19,858 nucleotides of DNA from CAYHIN01 sp964356705 (GTDB lineage: Bacteria; Patescibacteriota; Microgenomatia; CAZETR01; Amesbacteraceae), in assembly GCA_964356705.1 (NCBI GenBank), contig CAYHIN010000014.1:1-19858 (forward strand). Reading direction: 5' to 3'. The translations under genes were made by a program, and so were the position numbers. This document shows, piece after piece, positions 5,791 through 12,681 of the stretch. How positions within the stretch are numbered: the stretch's first letter is position 1; each line of letters opens with the position of its first letter. The notes under the pieces are model-generated. The model was given only the letters and a program-made list of their open reading frames with translations. It had not been told where the DNA came from and did no database searches.

Positions 5791-7201
5791 CTTTTAGTTT
5801 TTTGTACCTCGTCCCAGTTGAAGTATCAAGTACTGCCCAGCCCAGCTTCTCCAGTTCCATCCGCAGATTGTCTGCTTCCACAAATTTGCCATCCCGGCGC
5901 AGCACCTCTCGGTCCACGCCCATTTTATGGATCTCTTCCGGAACTACTTCTACCCCAATATTTGCCAAATCCAATCCCAATATCTGATCCCACTCCAAAA
6001 GTAGTTCTAACTTGTCAAAATCAGGGATATTGCTCTTGAGCATCTCCCACATGACAGCCAGGGCCGCGGGCGCCGCCAGGTCATCTCCCAGGGCCGCCAA
6101 AAACCTATCTCGATACTGATCTATCTTCTTCAGTTTTTCTTTAGACAACCCCGTTCTCTCTTCACCCTTATTCTTATGAATCTTCACAAACTCCACCAAT
6201 TTGTCATATGCAGTTTGCGCAGAAGACAGACTAGACCAGGTAAAGTTCAGAGGACTTCGGTAATGCGCTGTCAGATACAGGTACCGCAGAGCCAGTGGGT
6301 TATAGCCTTTTTCCTCTACATCTTCTACCCGGTAGAAATTATCTAACGACTTACTCATCTTGGCCCCATCTACAGTCAGAAATGCGTAGTGCAGCCAATA
6401 TTTTGCAAATGGCTTGCCGGTCGCAGCTTCCGACTGGGCAATCTCATTTACATGATGCACTGGCAGGTTGTCCTCTCCACCTGTGTGGATATCAAATGAC
6501 TCACCCAGATATCTCATGGCCATGGCTGAACACTCGATGTGCCATCCGGGAAATCCGTCCCCAAATGGACTGTCCCAATGCATCTGATGATCGGAAAACC
6601 GGCCCACCCGCTTAAACCACAATGCAAAATCCGCCGGATTTCTCTTGTGCTCTCCTGTGTGTACCTCTTCCCGCACCGCCGTCTGTTTGTCTTCCAATGC
6701 TTGTCTACCAAATAGACTTGCGTATCTAGAAAATCTCGTAACGTCAAAATACACCGCCTCCGGCGTATCATACCCAAACCCTTTTTCTACGAGTTTGGAC
6801 ACGAGTTCTATCTGTTCTGTGATATGTTGCGTCGCCCGGCTCGAAGTCGTGGGTCGCAGTATATTTAGTTTGTCCATGGACACAAAGTGCGCCTCGGTAA
6901 AAAAGTCCGCTACTTCGAAAGCCGTCTTCCCGGCTTTTCTAGACCCCTTCTCCAGTTTATCCTCTCCCTCGTCACCGTCGGACACCAGATGTCCCACATC
7001 AGTGATATTTTGCACATGATTCACTTCGTACCCTTGATACAAAAATATTCTCCTGAGCAAGTCGTCGTAAGTATATTTGCGCCCATGCCCAATGTGATCG
7101 TAGTCATACACCGTCGGTCCACACGTATACATTCCCACTTTGCCTTTTTTTACCGGCACAAATTCTTCCACTTGCCGTGAGGCCGAATTGTACAGTTTCA
7201 T
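5783..7201 (-). CDS. cysS: Cysteinyl-tRNA synthetase
   Basis: Class I synthetase that charges tRNA(Cys). The 472-residue length is normal. It has the N-terminal zinc/cysteine-site motif TCGPTVYDYDHIGHGRK, with the HIGH signature. Zinc ligands follow in WHIECSAMAM and in GGEDNLPVHHVNEIAQSEA. The KMSKS loop is intact in GAKMSKSLDNFY. The C-terminal half is the helical anticodon-binding region and ends DTSTGTRYKKLKGI. The ATG at 7201 directly follows the TAG of the 56-residue gene upstream, with GGGAG about 8 nt before it, so translation is probably coupled. It is followed by the 5104-5742 gene. Confidence 0.98.
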   Translation of the reverse strand: MKLYNSASRQVEEFVPVKKGKVGMYTCGPTVYDYDHIGHGRKYTYDDLLRRIFLYQGYEVNHVQNITDVGHLVSDGDEGEDKLEKGSRKAGKTAFEVADFFTEAHFVSMDKLNILRPTTSSRATQHITEQIELVSKLVEKGFGYDTPEAVYFDVTRFSRYASLFGRQALEDKQTAVREEVHTGEHKRNPADFALWFKRVGRFSDHQMHWDSPFGDGFPGWHIECSAMAMRYLGESFDIHTGGEDNLPVHHVNEIAQSEAATGKPFAKYWLHYAFLTVDGAKMSKSLDNFYRVEDVEEKGYNPLALRYLYLTAHYRSPLNFTWSSLSSAQTAYDKLVEFVKIHKNKGEERTGLSKEKLKKIDQYRDRFLAALGDDLAAPAALAVMWEMLKSNIPDFDKLELLLEWDQILGLDLANIGVEVVPEEIHKMGVDREVLRRDGKFVEADNLRMELEKLGWAVLDTSTGTRYKKLKGI

Positions 7202-7372
7202 CTACCTACTCCCACGCCGCATACCAATAAAGCTTCTAGAGTTCAATTTAAGTCCTTTATTAAACCCTCCACCCTGTCCCCGGAAAAAATCTGGCTTTCC
7301 ACCCACGGGTGCGCCCGATGAGGGATCTGGCAGCTTAACTGGCTGATTAGATTTGTTTTTATCTTTAGACAT
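7202..7372 (-). CDS. Small Gly-rich basic protein (56 residues) upstream of cysS
   Basis: Translation from the ATG at 7372 gives a 56-residue frame: MSKDKNKSNQPVKLPDPSSG, then a Gly-rich middle (KPDFFRGQGGGFNKGLK) and a basic end (SFIGMRRGSR). It stops with TAG immediately before the cysS ATG, with no gap. TACAAT ends 6 nt before its start, the same leaderless layout as other genes here. There is no membrane segment; the composition suggests a disordered RNA- or ribosome-associated protein, but function is unknown. The promoter and the exact abutment with cysS are the main support. An untranslated cysS leader is the alternative. Confidence 0.6.
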   Translation of the reverse strand: MSKDKNKSNQPVKLPDPSSGAPVGGKPDFFRGQGGGFNKGLKLNSRSFIGMRRGSR

Positions 7373-7378
7373 AAATAT

Positions 7379-7384
7379 ATTGTA
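7379..7384 (-). promoter_or_regulatory. -10 box of the small gene-cysS operon
   Basis: TACAAT on the minus strand, ending 6 nt before the ATG at 7372. No good -35 box is visible. Confidence 0.5.
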
Positions 7385-7390
7385 GCACTC

Positions 7391-7843
7391 CTAGCCACCC
7401 CCACGCATGTTTGATTCCCGGGACCCTTGTTTGCCCTTGAGCATCTTTTTCCAGATCGGGTCATTATCCTTCTTTTGCTCCTCATATTTTTTCTTTTGCG
7501 CTTCCTTATCCTGAGCTTGTCGAAGGATTGTTGTTTTTCTCTCCCTTTCCTCCCGCGCTCTCTTTATCTTGGCATTCAGTTCCTCTAGTTTATTTCTCGT
7601 CTCAGACAACAATTTTTCAGATTTCTGGTCTTCTTGGGCTTTCGTCGTCTGATGATCGGACTTTGCTTGTTGATTCGCCTGTCCTGAGGAGGTCGTTTGG
7701 GTTTCTATCCCCAGATCTCCCTTCACATCAGACACCGCCGCTTTCACAGTATCTGACACCGCTTTCTTGACCGGTTTTGCCGCAGCCTTGGCAATCCCCT
7801 CAATGGTCTCATATGGATTTTGGATTATTTGTCTTACCGCCAT
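7391..7843 (-). CDS. Charged coiled-coil protein of unknown function
   Basis: The 150-residue protein starts MAVRQIIQNPYETIEGIAKA, then has a Lys/Gln-rich middle and a long heptad-like region (KLLSETRNKLEELNAKIKRAREERERK, about residues 79-106). It ends MLKGKQGSRESNMRGGG. I believe similar proteins are common in Microgenomates genomes, but I cannot name the family with certainty. Residues ILRQAQDKE (about 108-116) are encoded by a dispersed repeat (7507-7529). The start overlaps the end of the S66-like gene upstream by 10 nt, so the two are probably co-translated. Confidence 0.75.
   Translation of the reverse strand: MAVRQIIQNPYETIEGIAKAAAKPVKKAVSDTVKAAVSDVKGDLGIETQTTSSGQANQQAKSDHQTTKAQEDQKSEKLLSETRNKLEELNAKIKRAREERERKTTILRQAQDKEAQKKKYEEQKKDNDPIWKKMLKGKQGSRESNMRGGG
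7507..7529. repeat. Palindromic intragenic repeat, family A copy 1
   Basis: TATCCTGAGCTTGTCGAAGG plus ATT. TCCT...AGGA and CTTGTCGAAG form an imperfect palindrome. It is in frame in the coiled-coil gene. Related copies are at 11542-11571 (dnaX) and 16267-16295 (tgt). Confidence 0.7.
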
Positions 7844-8874
7844 GGAGTTTCATTATATTTTAAACTACATCCATTTTCAGAACTCACTTCAAACATCACA
7901 TCCATCCCGTTTGTAAATGGGTAAAATGTTTTACTCTCAGCTCTCATTCTCTTGAGTCGCCAAAGCTTACCCCATCCCCAAGTTGCGTGCCCCATATCTC
8001 CAAAAAAAGCTAATGGAATCCTGGGGTAATTACTCTTCATAAACTCAACGATTCTTTCTTCTAAGGGGTTGGCCTTACTATATTGTGGATAATCTCGAGT
8101 ATTCAGTTCGGATCTTCTCCCGATTATCACTCCTCCAATTCTTTCAGGACCTCTGGGGTGTCCAAAGAGATTACTATACTTTCTCATTGCATCGACTTCC
8201 GTCATTTGGAGCTCTTCAAGGCCCAAAACTATCTTTTCTCCATTCAACCACGGCGCATTCATCCAGTCATAATTTGAAGCCAAAGCCTCAGACACCACAC
8301 TCAGATTCCCCGAAAAAAGTTTTCCCGTTACTCGACCAAAATTTTCCGCCTTCCATCTCGCCTCAGGTGGTATATCCACAGCACCCCTGCCCATCCATAC
8401 TTCTTTCATCATTTTCTGCGTGTGTTTGTCCCATTCGCTCAAGCTTCCTAAATTAGAGGCCATGAAAAAGGGAAGACCAACAAAAAACGCCATAGCTGCA
8501 AGTCCCGTAATATCGCTATATCCAGCCATAATTGTTCGTGTCTCTCTCCATAACTCCATGACCTTTTTACCCTTTGTTTCAAACGGTAGCACCAGATCAG
8601 ATGCGGCATATCCACCACCTGCCGCCCAAGCCCACGGTTTTGATAACATCCACAGCAACTCGTTGTATCTCAATTTGGGTTTTCCTGCCCCAAAGTCATG
8701 GTCCTTTTCATATATCCAGACACCCTTTCTAATATGTGCTGCCCAGCTCTCAACAATCTCGATTCCCTCTTGCAATTCCCTCGGGTCGATAGAATCTGAT
8801 ACGGCAGCTGTTTGGATCACCCCACCAATACCTACTTTCTCAATTCGCTTCGGGGGTCTCTCGTGTAGACTCAT
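7834..8874 (-). CDS. LD-carboxypeptidase-like protein (peptidase S66), second paralogue
   Basis: The 346-residue protein aligns by eye with the neighbour upstream. Both have a GGGYAA/GGYAA loop (AWAAGGGYAASDLVLPF), the nucleophile motif GYSDITGL, LSEWDKHTQKMMKEV, GLEELQMTEVDAMR with the catalytic Glu, and GDMGHATWGWG with the His. S66 enzymes cut the L,D-bond of murein tetrapeptides during wall recycling or, as MccF, detoxify microcin C. All three catalytic residues seem present, but the N-terminus (KRIEKVGIGGVIQTAAVSDS) is divergent. The gene overlaps the upstream paralogue by 35 nt and the coiled-coil gene by 10 nt. It is probably a diverged tandem duplicate. Confidence 0.8.
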   Translation of the reverse strand: MSLHERPPKRIEKVGIGGVIQTAAVSDSIDPRELQEGIEIVESWAAHIRKGVWIYEKDHDFGAGKPKLRYNELLWMLSKPWAWAAGGGYAASDLVLPFETKGKKVMELWRETRTIMAGYSDITGLAAMAFFVGLPFFMASNLGSLSEWDKHTQKMMKEVWMGRGAVDIPPEARWKAENFGRVTGKLFSGNLSVVSEALASNYDWMNAPWLNGEKIVLGLEELQMTEVDAMRKYSNLFGHPRGPERIGGVIIGRRSELNTRDYPQYSKANPLEERIVEFMKSNYPRIPLAFFGDMGHATWGWGKLWRLKRMRAESKTFYPFTNGMDVMFEVSSENGCSLKYNETPWR

Positions 8875-9898
8875 TAGTGGCAGATTTTACATCTTCGCTC
8901 TTTGTTTCACAGATAGTTTCCAGATATTCCAATTTCGAATCTTTTTCACCCACAGTCAATCGGGCTTTTACGCCATTCGGAACGGACAAGAACCTGCGAT
9001 TAGAAAACAGATGCTTGATACCAGCAAATGGGCCATAGTCCCACTCAGCATGTCCAAAATCCTGGCAAAAGGCCAAGGGTATCCCCAACTTTTTGACCCG
9101 AGCTGTGATGAGTCCTTGTACAGTCACTTTCTTTCCCCATTTGGGATAGCCTACTTCCCGAATATTTGTCATTCTCCCTATCACCACTCCAGCTAGTCTC
9201 TTAGCTCTCTTATGAGACAGCACGATATCGATCTGTCTTTGCAAGGTGCTTTTGTCGATATCCAGCTCTTCCAAGACTAGGATGATAGGTCCATTGCCAT
9301 ACATAAAAGGATCAAATCTGGTGCCAAAAGAAAATATGAGCGTCTCCAGATTTGACGCCACTATCTGACCTTCGACCTCGCCATTTATTTCCGCCCTCCA
9401 CTTGGCATCCTCGTTTATCCCAGAGACCATTTCTCCGAATATTATCTTTCGCAGCATTTCTTGAGAATATTTGTCCCATTCAGGCAACCCCCAAAGCGTA
9501 GGTCCCATAAGGGACACAAACTTAAAGCTAGTCAGAGCATTTAGTATCAGACACACGTCTGAGTAACCAAGAAATAATTTTGGCGTCTTTCTTAGCTGAT
9601 CTATGGTCTCCCGGTTCAAGGCTGGCAGTATCTCAGTCGCCGCATACCCACCCGAGGCACACCAGATCATCTTCACGTCAGGGGCATTGATCATGGTCTT
9701 GAGATCTTCGATCCGCTCATCGGCAGTTCCTGCAGAGAAGTCTCCCACCTTTGAGTAAATATGTTTTCCAAACTTAAGCTTTAGTCCCCATCTACGGACT
9801 ATTTCTGCACTCTTCTCCAGGCTCTTTTTCTCTACAGCGTCGGAGGGCGCGATTACCCCGACCGTGTCCCCCGTTCGTAGCGCAACTGGCCTCACCAT
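8840..9898 (-). CDS. LD-carboxypeptidase family protein (peptidase S66, LdcA/MccF-like)
   Basis: The 352-residue protein has the canonical N-terminus LRTGDTVGVIAPSDAVE, the loop MIWCASGGYAATEILP, the serine nucleophile in LFLGYSDVC, the glutamate in IILVLEELDIDKSTLQRQ and the histidine in QDFGHAEWDYG. This Ser-Glu-His set defines S66 peptidases. No signal peptide is seen, so the enzyme is probably cytoplasmic. The start at 9898 replaces the longer TTG form at 9916: a perfect TATAAT ends 6 nt before this ATG and lies inside the longer frame. It is the first gene of a three-gene overlapping unit with the second paralogue and the coiled-coil gene. Confidence 0.88.
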   Translation of the reverse strand: MVRPVALRTGDTVGVIAPSDAVEKKSLEKSAEIVRRWGLKLKFGKHIYSKVGDFSAGTADERIEDLKTMINAPDVKMIWCASGGYAATEILPALNRETIDQLRKTPKLFLGYSDVCLILNALTSFKFVSLMGPTLWGLPEWDKYSQEMLRKIIFGEMVSGINEDAKWRAEINGEVEGQIVASNLETLIFSFGTRFDPFMYGNGPIILVLEELDIDKSTLQRQIDIVLSHKRAKRLAGVVIGRMTNIREVGYPKWGKKVTVQGLITARVKKLGIPLAFCQDFGHAEWDYGPFAGIKHLFSNRRFLSVPNGVKARLTVGEKDSKLEYLETICETKSEDVKSATNESTRETPEAN

Positions 9899-9904
9899 GG
9901 GGCT

Positions 9905-9910
9905 ATTATA
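9905..9910 (-). promoter_or_regulatory. Consensus -10 box of the S66 operon
   Basis: A perfect TATAAT on the minus strand, 6 nt before the ATG at 9898, and only 7 nt before the recR stop on the forward map. It decides the start of the S66 gene. Confidence 0.65.
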
Positions 9911-9916
9911 ACCCAA

Positions 9917-10525
9917 CTACAGCTCTCTTCTGCCTTCCAGAGCCCGCAAAAGCGTCCCCTCGTCGGCATATTCTATGTCCGCGCCCATGGGTAATCCCTG
10001 ACCAAGTCTCGTAATCTTAACCCCACTTTCAGCCTTCCCAATCTGATTCTTTATATACATAGCCGTAGCCTCTCCCTCCATATTCGGATTCAAAGCCAAA
10101 ATTATTTCCTTCGGCTCGCCGGAGCCGGAGCGAAGGCGGCTCACCAACTCAGCTATCTTTATTTCATCTGGCCCAATATTATGCAGCGGGTCTATCGTTC
10201 CATGCAGCACGTGATACAACCCCTTGTAGCCTCCCCCACGCTCAAAAGCCAACACATCTAGAGGTTGCTCTACTACACAGATCACGCTTTGGTCCCGAGC
10301 AGGATCAGGACAAATGTCGCAAGGATCAGTCTCGGCAATATTGTGGCACACCGAGCACTCCACCACATCAGTCTTCAAAGCCGAGAGGGAGTCCGAAAAT
10401 CGCCTGATCTGTCCCTCGGGTACGTGTAAAAGGTAGTAGGTCAGACGCGCGGCAGTCTTGGGCCCAATGCCCGGCAACCGCTCAAAGCACTCGATCAGAT
10501 TTGCTACTGCTTTCGCCACACGCAT
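9917..10525 (-). CDS. recR: Recombination protein RecR
   Basis: The 202-residue protein has the N-terminal helix-hairpin-helix (CFERLPGIGPKTAARLTYYLL), the Cys4 zinc finger (CSVCHNIAETDPCDIC) and the Toprim domain (VICVVEQPLDVLAFE, GTIDPLHNIGPDEI, ALNPNMEGEATAMYI). RecR acts with RecF and RecO to load RecA at gaps. The ATG at 10525 is chosen: TACAAT (complement of 10534-10539) lies 8 nt upstream, so the leader is at most 1-2 nt. Residues RLRSGSGEPKE, between Toprim strands, come from a GC-rich palindromic repeat (10108-10136). recR is separated from ybaB and dnaX by an opposite-strand small gene. Confidence 0.97.
   Translation of the reverse strand: MRVAKAVANLIECFERLPGIGPKTAARLTYYLLHVPEGQIRRFSDSLSALKTDVVECSVCHNIAETDPCDICPDPARDQSVICVVEQPLDVLAFERGGGYKGLYHVLHGTIDPLHNIGPDEIKIAELVSRLRSGSGEPKEIILALNPNMEGEATAMYIKNQIGKAESGVKITRLGQGLPMGADIEYADEGTLLRALEGRREL
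10108..10136. repeat. GC-rich palindromic element inside recR (family D)
   Basis: Outer arms CCTTCG and CGAAGG enclose GCTCGCCGGAGCCGGAG, which is itself partly palindromic. It encodes R-L-R-S-G-S-G-E-P-K at a loop that varies among RecR proteins. Only one copy is in the window. Confidence 0.5.
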
Positions 10526-10533
10526 AGGCACTC

Positions 10534-10539
10534 ATTGTA
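10534..10539 (-). promoter_or_regulatory. -10 box of recR
   Basis: TACAAT on the minus strand, 8 nt before the ATG at 10525. It lies back to back with the promoter of the plus-strand gene at 10586. Confidence 0.5.
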
Positions 10540-10550
10540 GAGGTTTCGTC

Positions 10551-10578
10551 TTGACTTTCCCACGCCCTGTAGTAAAAT
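10551..10578 (+). promoter_or_regulatory. Promoter of the small Cys4 gene
   Basis: TTGACT (10551-10556), a 16-nt spacer, TAAAAT (10573-10578), then 7 nt to the ATG at 10586. The mRNA should be leaderless. Confidence 0.65.
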
Positions 10579-10585
10579 CTTGGGT

Positions 10586-10768
10586 ATGACAAATACCGAA
10601 AAATTTTTTTGCCCTGTTTTTAAAGCCGAGTGTAGTGCTTGTCCTCCACGGATCTGTGTCCAGGAAGAGGAAGCCAAAAGACAGTCAGAGAAAACTTACA
10701 CAAACAGTATTGCTGACGAAAAAGACAAGCCCAAAGCACAACAGCGCGGATTTAGAAAATCTCCCTAA
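10586..10768 (+). CDS. Small Cys4 protein of unknown function
   Basis: The 60-residue protein has four cysteines in FFCPVFKAECSACPPRICVQ (spacing C-x6-C-x2-C-x4-C), which could bind zinc or an Fe-S cluster. A hydrophilic Lys/Glu/Gln-rich tail follows. It has its own promoter with the -10 box 7 nt before the ATG; the in-frame TTG at 10580 is rejected because it overlaps the space next to that box. It lies on the opposite strand between recR and ybaB, and its TAA overlaps the ybaB stop by CTAA (10765-10768). Function is unknown; a small metal-binding regulator is possible. Confidence 0.75.
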   Translation: MTNTEKFFCPVFKAECSACPPRICVQEEEAKRQSEKTYTNSIADEKDKPKAQQRGFRKSP

Positions 10769-11046
10769 TTTCCCCCACCCATTTGCCCACCAGACACATT
10801 CATTAGCTCTTTTGCGGCCAATTCCTGACTCTTACGAATCGCTTTGTTGACTACGTCATTGAGGACCTGATTGGACATACCCTGGATCTCGATCTTTAGG
10901 ATCTTTTGATCTCCTGTGATCTCGACTAGGACTCCATTTTCCTCGACTGTGATCACCTGGGCCTGCAAAGCCTTTTGCATAGCCATCGCCTGCTGTCGCA
11001 GTTTATTCATATCTCCCAATTTTCCAAATGCATCTCCAATACCCAT
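10765..11046 (-). CDS. ybaB: YbaB/EbfC nucleoid-associated protein
   Basis: The 93-residue protein has the family layout: a helical N-terminus rich in Met and Gln (MNKLRQQAMAMQKALQAQ), the strands VITVEENGVLVEITGDQKIL, and a C-terminal helix LNDVVNKAIRKSQELAAKEL ending in a Gly/Met-rich tail. Dimers of YbaB bind DNA. The gene is commonly found between dnaX and recR, and it is so here, although a reversed small gene now separates it from recR. A weak TAAGAT box lies 9 nt before the ATG, so a separate promoter is possible. Confidence 0.93.
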   Translation of the reverse strand: MGIGDAFGKLGDMNKLRQQAMAMQKALQAQVITVEENGVLVEITGDQKILKIEIQGMSNQVLNDVVNKAIRKSQELAAKELMNVSGGQMGGGN

Positions 11047-11074
11047 AGTGCGCTTATCTTACTACAAAGCGCAA

Positions 11075-11125
11075 TATATGAAAAGACCCTTGAGCTTCTG
11101 CGAAAGGTAGATCTCTTTTCATATA
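11075..11125. other. Long inverted repeat between dnaX and ybaB
   Basis: Arms TATATGAAAAGA (11075-11086) and TCTTTTCATATA (11114-11125) are perfectly complementary over 12 bp around a 27-nt loop that holds a further imperfect pair (ACCCTT / AAAGGT). It follows the dnaX stop by 11 nt and precedes ybaB. There is no T-run, so it may be an RNA-processing or stabilising hairpin rather than a standard terminator. Confidence 0.65.
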
Positions 11126-11136
11126 GCATTCATTTT

Positions 11137-12558
11137 CTAAATTGCGTCAACTTTAAATATTTCCGCGGCAGCTGCCACAATATCCTCGCTTATGTTTGCC
11201 CCCGACACATCCGACCCGCGGATCATCTTTTCTCCCATCTTCAGTTCCAGCCTGATTTTTTGCCCAGGCATGACTGATGCTACCGCCCCCTCCACGATCT
11301 GTCTGCACTTCTCAGATTCTAGTTTGTCCTTATGAAATTTGTAAAATACTTCCAGAGTCAGTTTCTCTCCATCAAAGTCCACAGGTCTCGTGGATCGCAA
11401 TAGAGCCTCGACAGAGTGATTGATTGGCTTAATAAGCTTCATCACCTCAGCCCATCTCCCCAGCACATCATCCAATCCGTAGTCACTCCTGGGCATGATC
11501 ACCGGCCCTTCTGTCTTCACTTCGATCTTCACTTCGATCTTGTCATCCTGAGTCGCAACGAAGGATCCAGCTTTCTCTGGTTCAGTCTTTTCTGGTTTAG
11601 AGTTTAGAGTTTTGGATTTAGAGTTTTGTATGACAAAGATTTCGAGTGGCAATTGCTCCACAGCCGTCGTTTTTGTCCGCACATACACTTCTTCCAGCCT
11701 TTCAATCAACCCAATCACGTCTTCACCCAAAAGCATCTTTTGCCTCAGATACTCGATACATCTTTCTACAAAACTTCTGATACCCACCCCCCGGTCGACC
11801 AATCTTCCTACAAATTCGACACTCATATCAGAGAAAAATTCTTCAGGCCCCAGTCCCTCTACTTGTCCCAAAACCGTCTTTACGTCTCCACCCGCCATCA
11901 TCACCTGCTCCAATATCTTTATCCCATCCCTAAAGCTACCTTTCGCAGCAATGGCAATCATTTTTAATTCATCATTCTTAATTCGTAATTCTTCGTTTTT
12001 CGCCACCTTCTCCAACTTGTCTACCATTTCTTTTTCAGAGGGTTTCCCAAATCTCACTACACTACATCTACTCACGACCGTCTCGGGCAATTTTTCCGGT
12101 TCTGTCGTACACAAGACAAATATTACGTGTGCTGGCGGCTCTTCCAGAGTCTTGAGTAGGGCATTGGCCGCCTCAGTCGTCAGCATGTGTACCTCATCTA
12201 TGATATAGACCTTGTACGTAGCCGTCATAGGTGCCAGAGCCACATTGTCCCGCAGTACTCGGATCTCATCTATACCTCTGTTTGACGCCGCATCAATCTC
12301 GACCACATCCGGACTACTCCCAGACCCGATCTGCACACACATCTCGCATTCACCACATGCATCCCCTTTACCTTTTTTACAGTTCACGGTCTTGGCCAGT
12401 ATTCTCGCCGCCGAAGTTTTTCCCAATCCCCGGGTTCCACAAAACAGCCACGCATGAGGAATCTGCTTACCACCGAGCGCGGCTGTCAGCGTGGTTCGCA
12501 CAGCCAAAAGATCCAAATCAACGATCTTCTGCGGCCGATATTTCAAATATAAGGTCAT
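11137..12558 (-). CDS. dnaX: DNA polymerase III subunit gamma/tau
   Basis: The 473-residue clamp-loader ATPase starts LYLKYRPQKIVDLD. It has Walker A (FCGTRGLGKTSAARILA), the zinc module (CKKGKGDACGECEMC), Walker B (VYIIDEVHML), the arginine-finger SRC motif (ETVVSRCSVVRF) and domain III helices. The linker around residues 310-350 is unusual: it is built from repeat family B (QNSKSKTLNSK), repeat family A (GSFVATQDDK) and a 12-bp tandem duplication (IEVKIEVK). A family C copy (KNEELRIKNDELK) lies near residue 190. The ATG at 12558 is chosen over the GTG at 12564 because TATAAC (complement of 12567-12572) lies 8 nt upstream of it. A second, longer promoter at 12645-12673 may also read into it. 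Confidence 0.96.
   Translation of the reverse strand: MTLYLKYRPQKIVDLDLLAVRTTLTAALGGKQIPHAWLFCGTRGLGKTSAARILAKTVNCKKGKGDACGECEMCVQIGSGSSPDVVEIDAASNRGIDEIRVLRDNVALAPMTATYKVYIIDEVHMLTTEAANALLKTLEEPPAHVIFVLCTTEPEKLPETVVSRCSVVRFGKPSEKEMVDKLEKVAKNEELRIKNDELKMIAIAAKGSFRDGIKILEQVMMAGGDVKTVLGQVEGLGPEEFFSDMSVEFVGRLVDRGVGIRSFVERCIEYLRQKMLLGEDVIGLIERLEEVYVRTKTTAVEQLPLEIFVIQNSKSKTLNSKPEKTEPEKAGSFVATQDDKIEVKIEVKTEGPVIMPRSDYGLDDVLGRWAEVMKLIKPINHSVEALLRSTRPVDFDGEKLTLEVFYKFHKDKLESEKCRQIVEGAVASVMPGQKIRLELKMGEKMIRGSDVSGANISEDIVAAAAEIFKVDAI
11515..11541. repeat. 12-bp tandem repeat in the dnaX linker
   Basis: Two copies of CTTCACTTCGAT with a partial third. The repeat encodes K-I-E-V-K-I-E-V-K in the linker and abuts the family A copy. 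Confidence 0.75.
11542..11571. repeat. Palindromic intragenic repeat, family A copy 2 (dnaX)
   Basis: GTCATCCTGAG, then TCGCAAC, then GAAGGATCCAGC. It shares GTCATCCTGAG and GAAGGATCCAG exactly with the tgt copy. It encodes G-S-F-V-A-T-Q-D-D in the DnaX linker. Confidence 0.75.
11594..11628. repeat. TTTAGA-rich intragenic repeat, family B copy 2 (dnaX)
   Basis: GGTTTAGAGTTTAGAGTTTT then GGATTTAGAGTTTTG. It encodes QNSKSKTLNSK and shares frame and sequence with the queA and 5104-5742 copies. Confidence 0.7.
11963..11998. repeat. AT-rich intragenic repeat, family C copy 2 (dnaX)
   Basis: In gene orientation GAAGAATTACGAATTAAGAA then TGATGAATTAAAAA. It encodes N-E-E-L-R-I-K-N-D-E-L-K and is related to the HAD-gene copy. 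Confidence 0.6.
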
Positions 12559-12644
12559 GGACACCAGTTATAGCGATTTAAAAAAATATAAGCAACAGAA
12601 CACCACTCTTATTCACCCATGTATAAATACCCCATCCCCAAGCC

Positions 12645-12681
12645 CATTTACACTACCCGTACGACCGTTACAACTATGTAA
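12645..12681 (-). promoter_or_regulatory. Operator-promoter module copy 1 (upstream of dnaX)
   Basis: The plus strand has ATTTACA, 8 nt, then ACGACCGTTACAACTATGTAA (12661-12681), which abuts the stop codon of the PaaX-like gene. On the minus strand this gives TTGTAA (complement of 12668-12673), a 17-nt spacer and TAAATG (complement of 12645-12650), pointing to dnaX about 80 nt away. TTACA/TGTAA half-sites are repeated. The rest of the dnaX-PaaX gap (12573-12644) is AT-rich with no gene seen. Confidence 0.6.

Noticed and set aside
6514..6777. Minus-strand frame inside cysS
   Set aside because: It is a shadow of the conserved cysS frame; its residues match no pattern.
9899..9916. S66 gene starting with TTG at 9916
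   Set aside because: That extension contains the perfect TATAAT promoter box of the gene.
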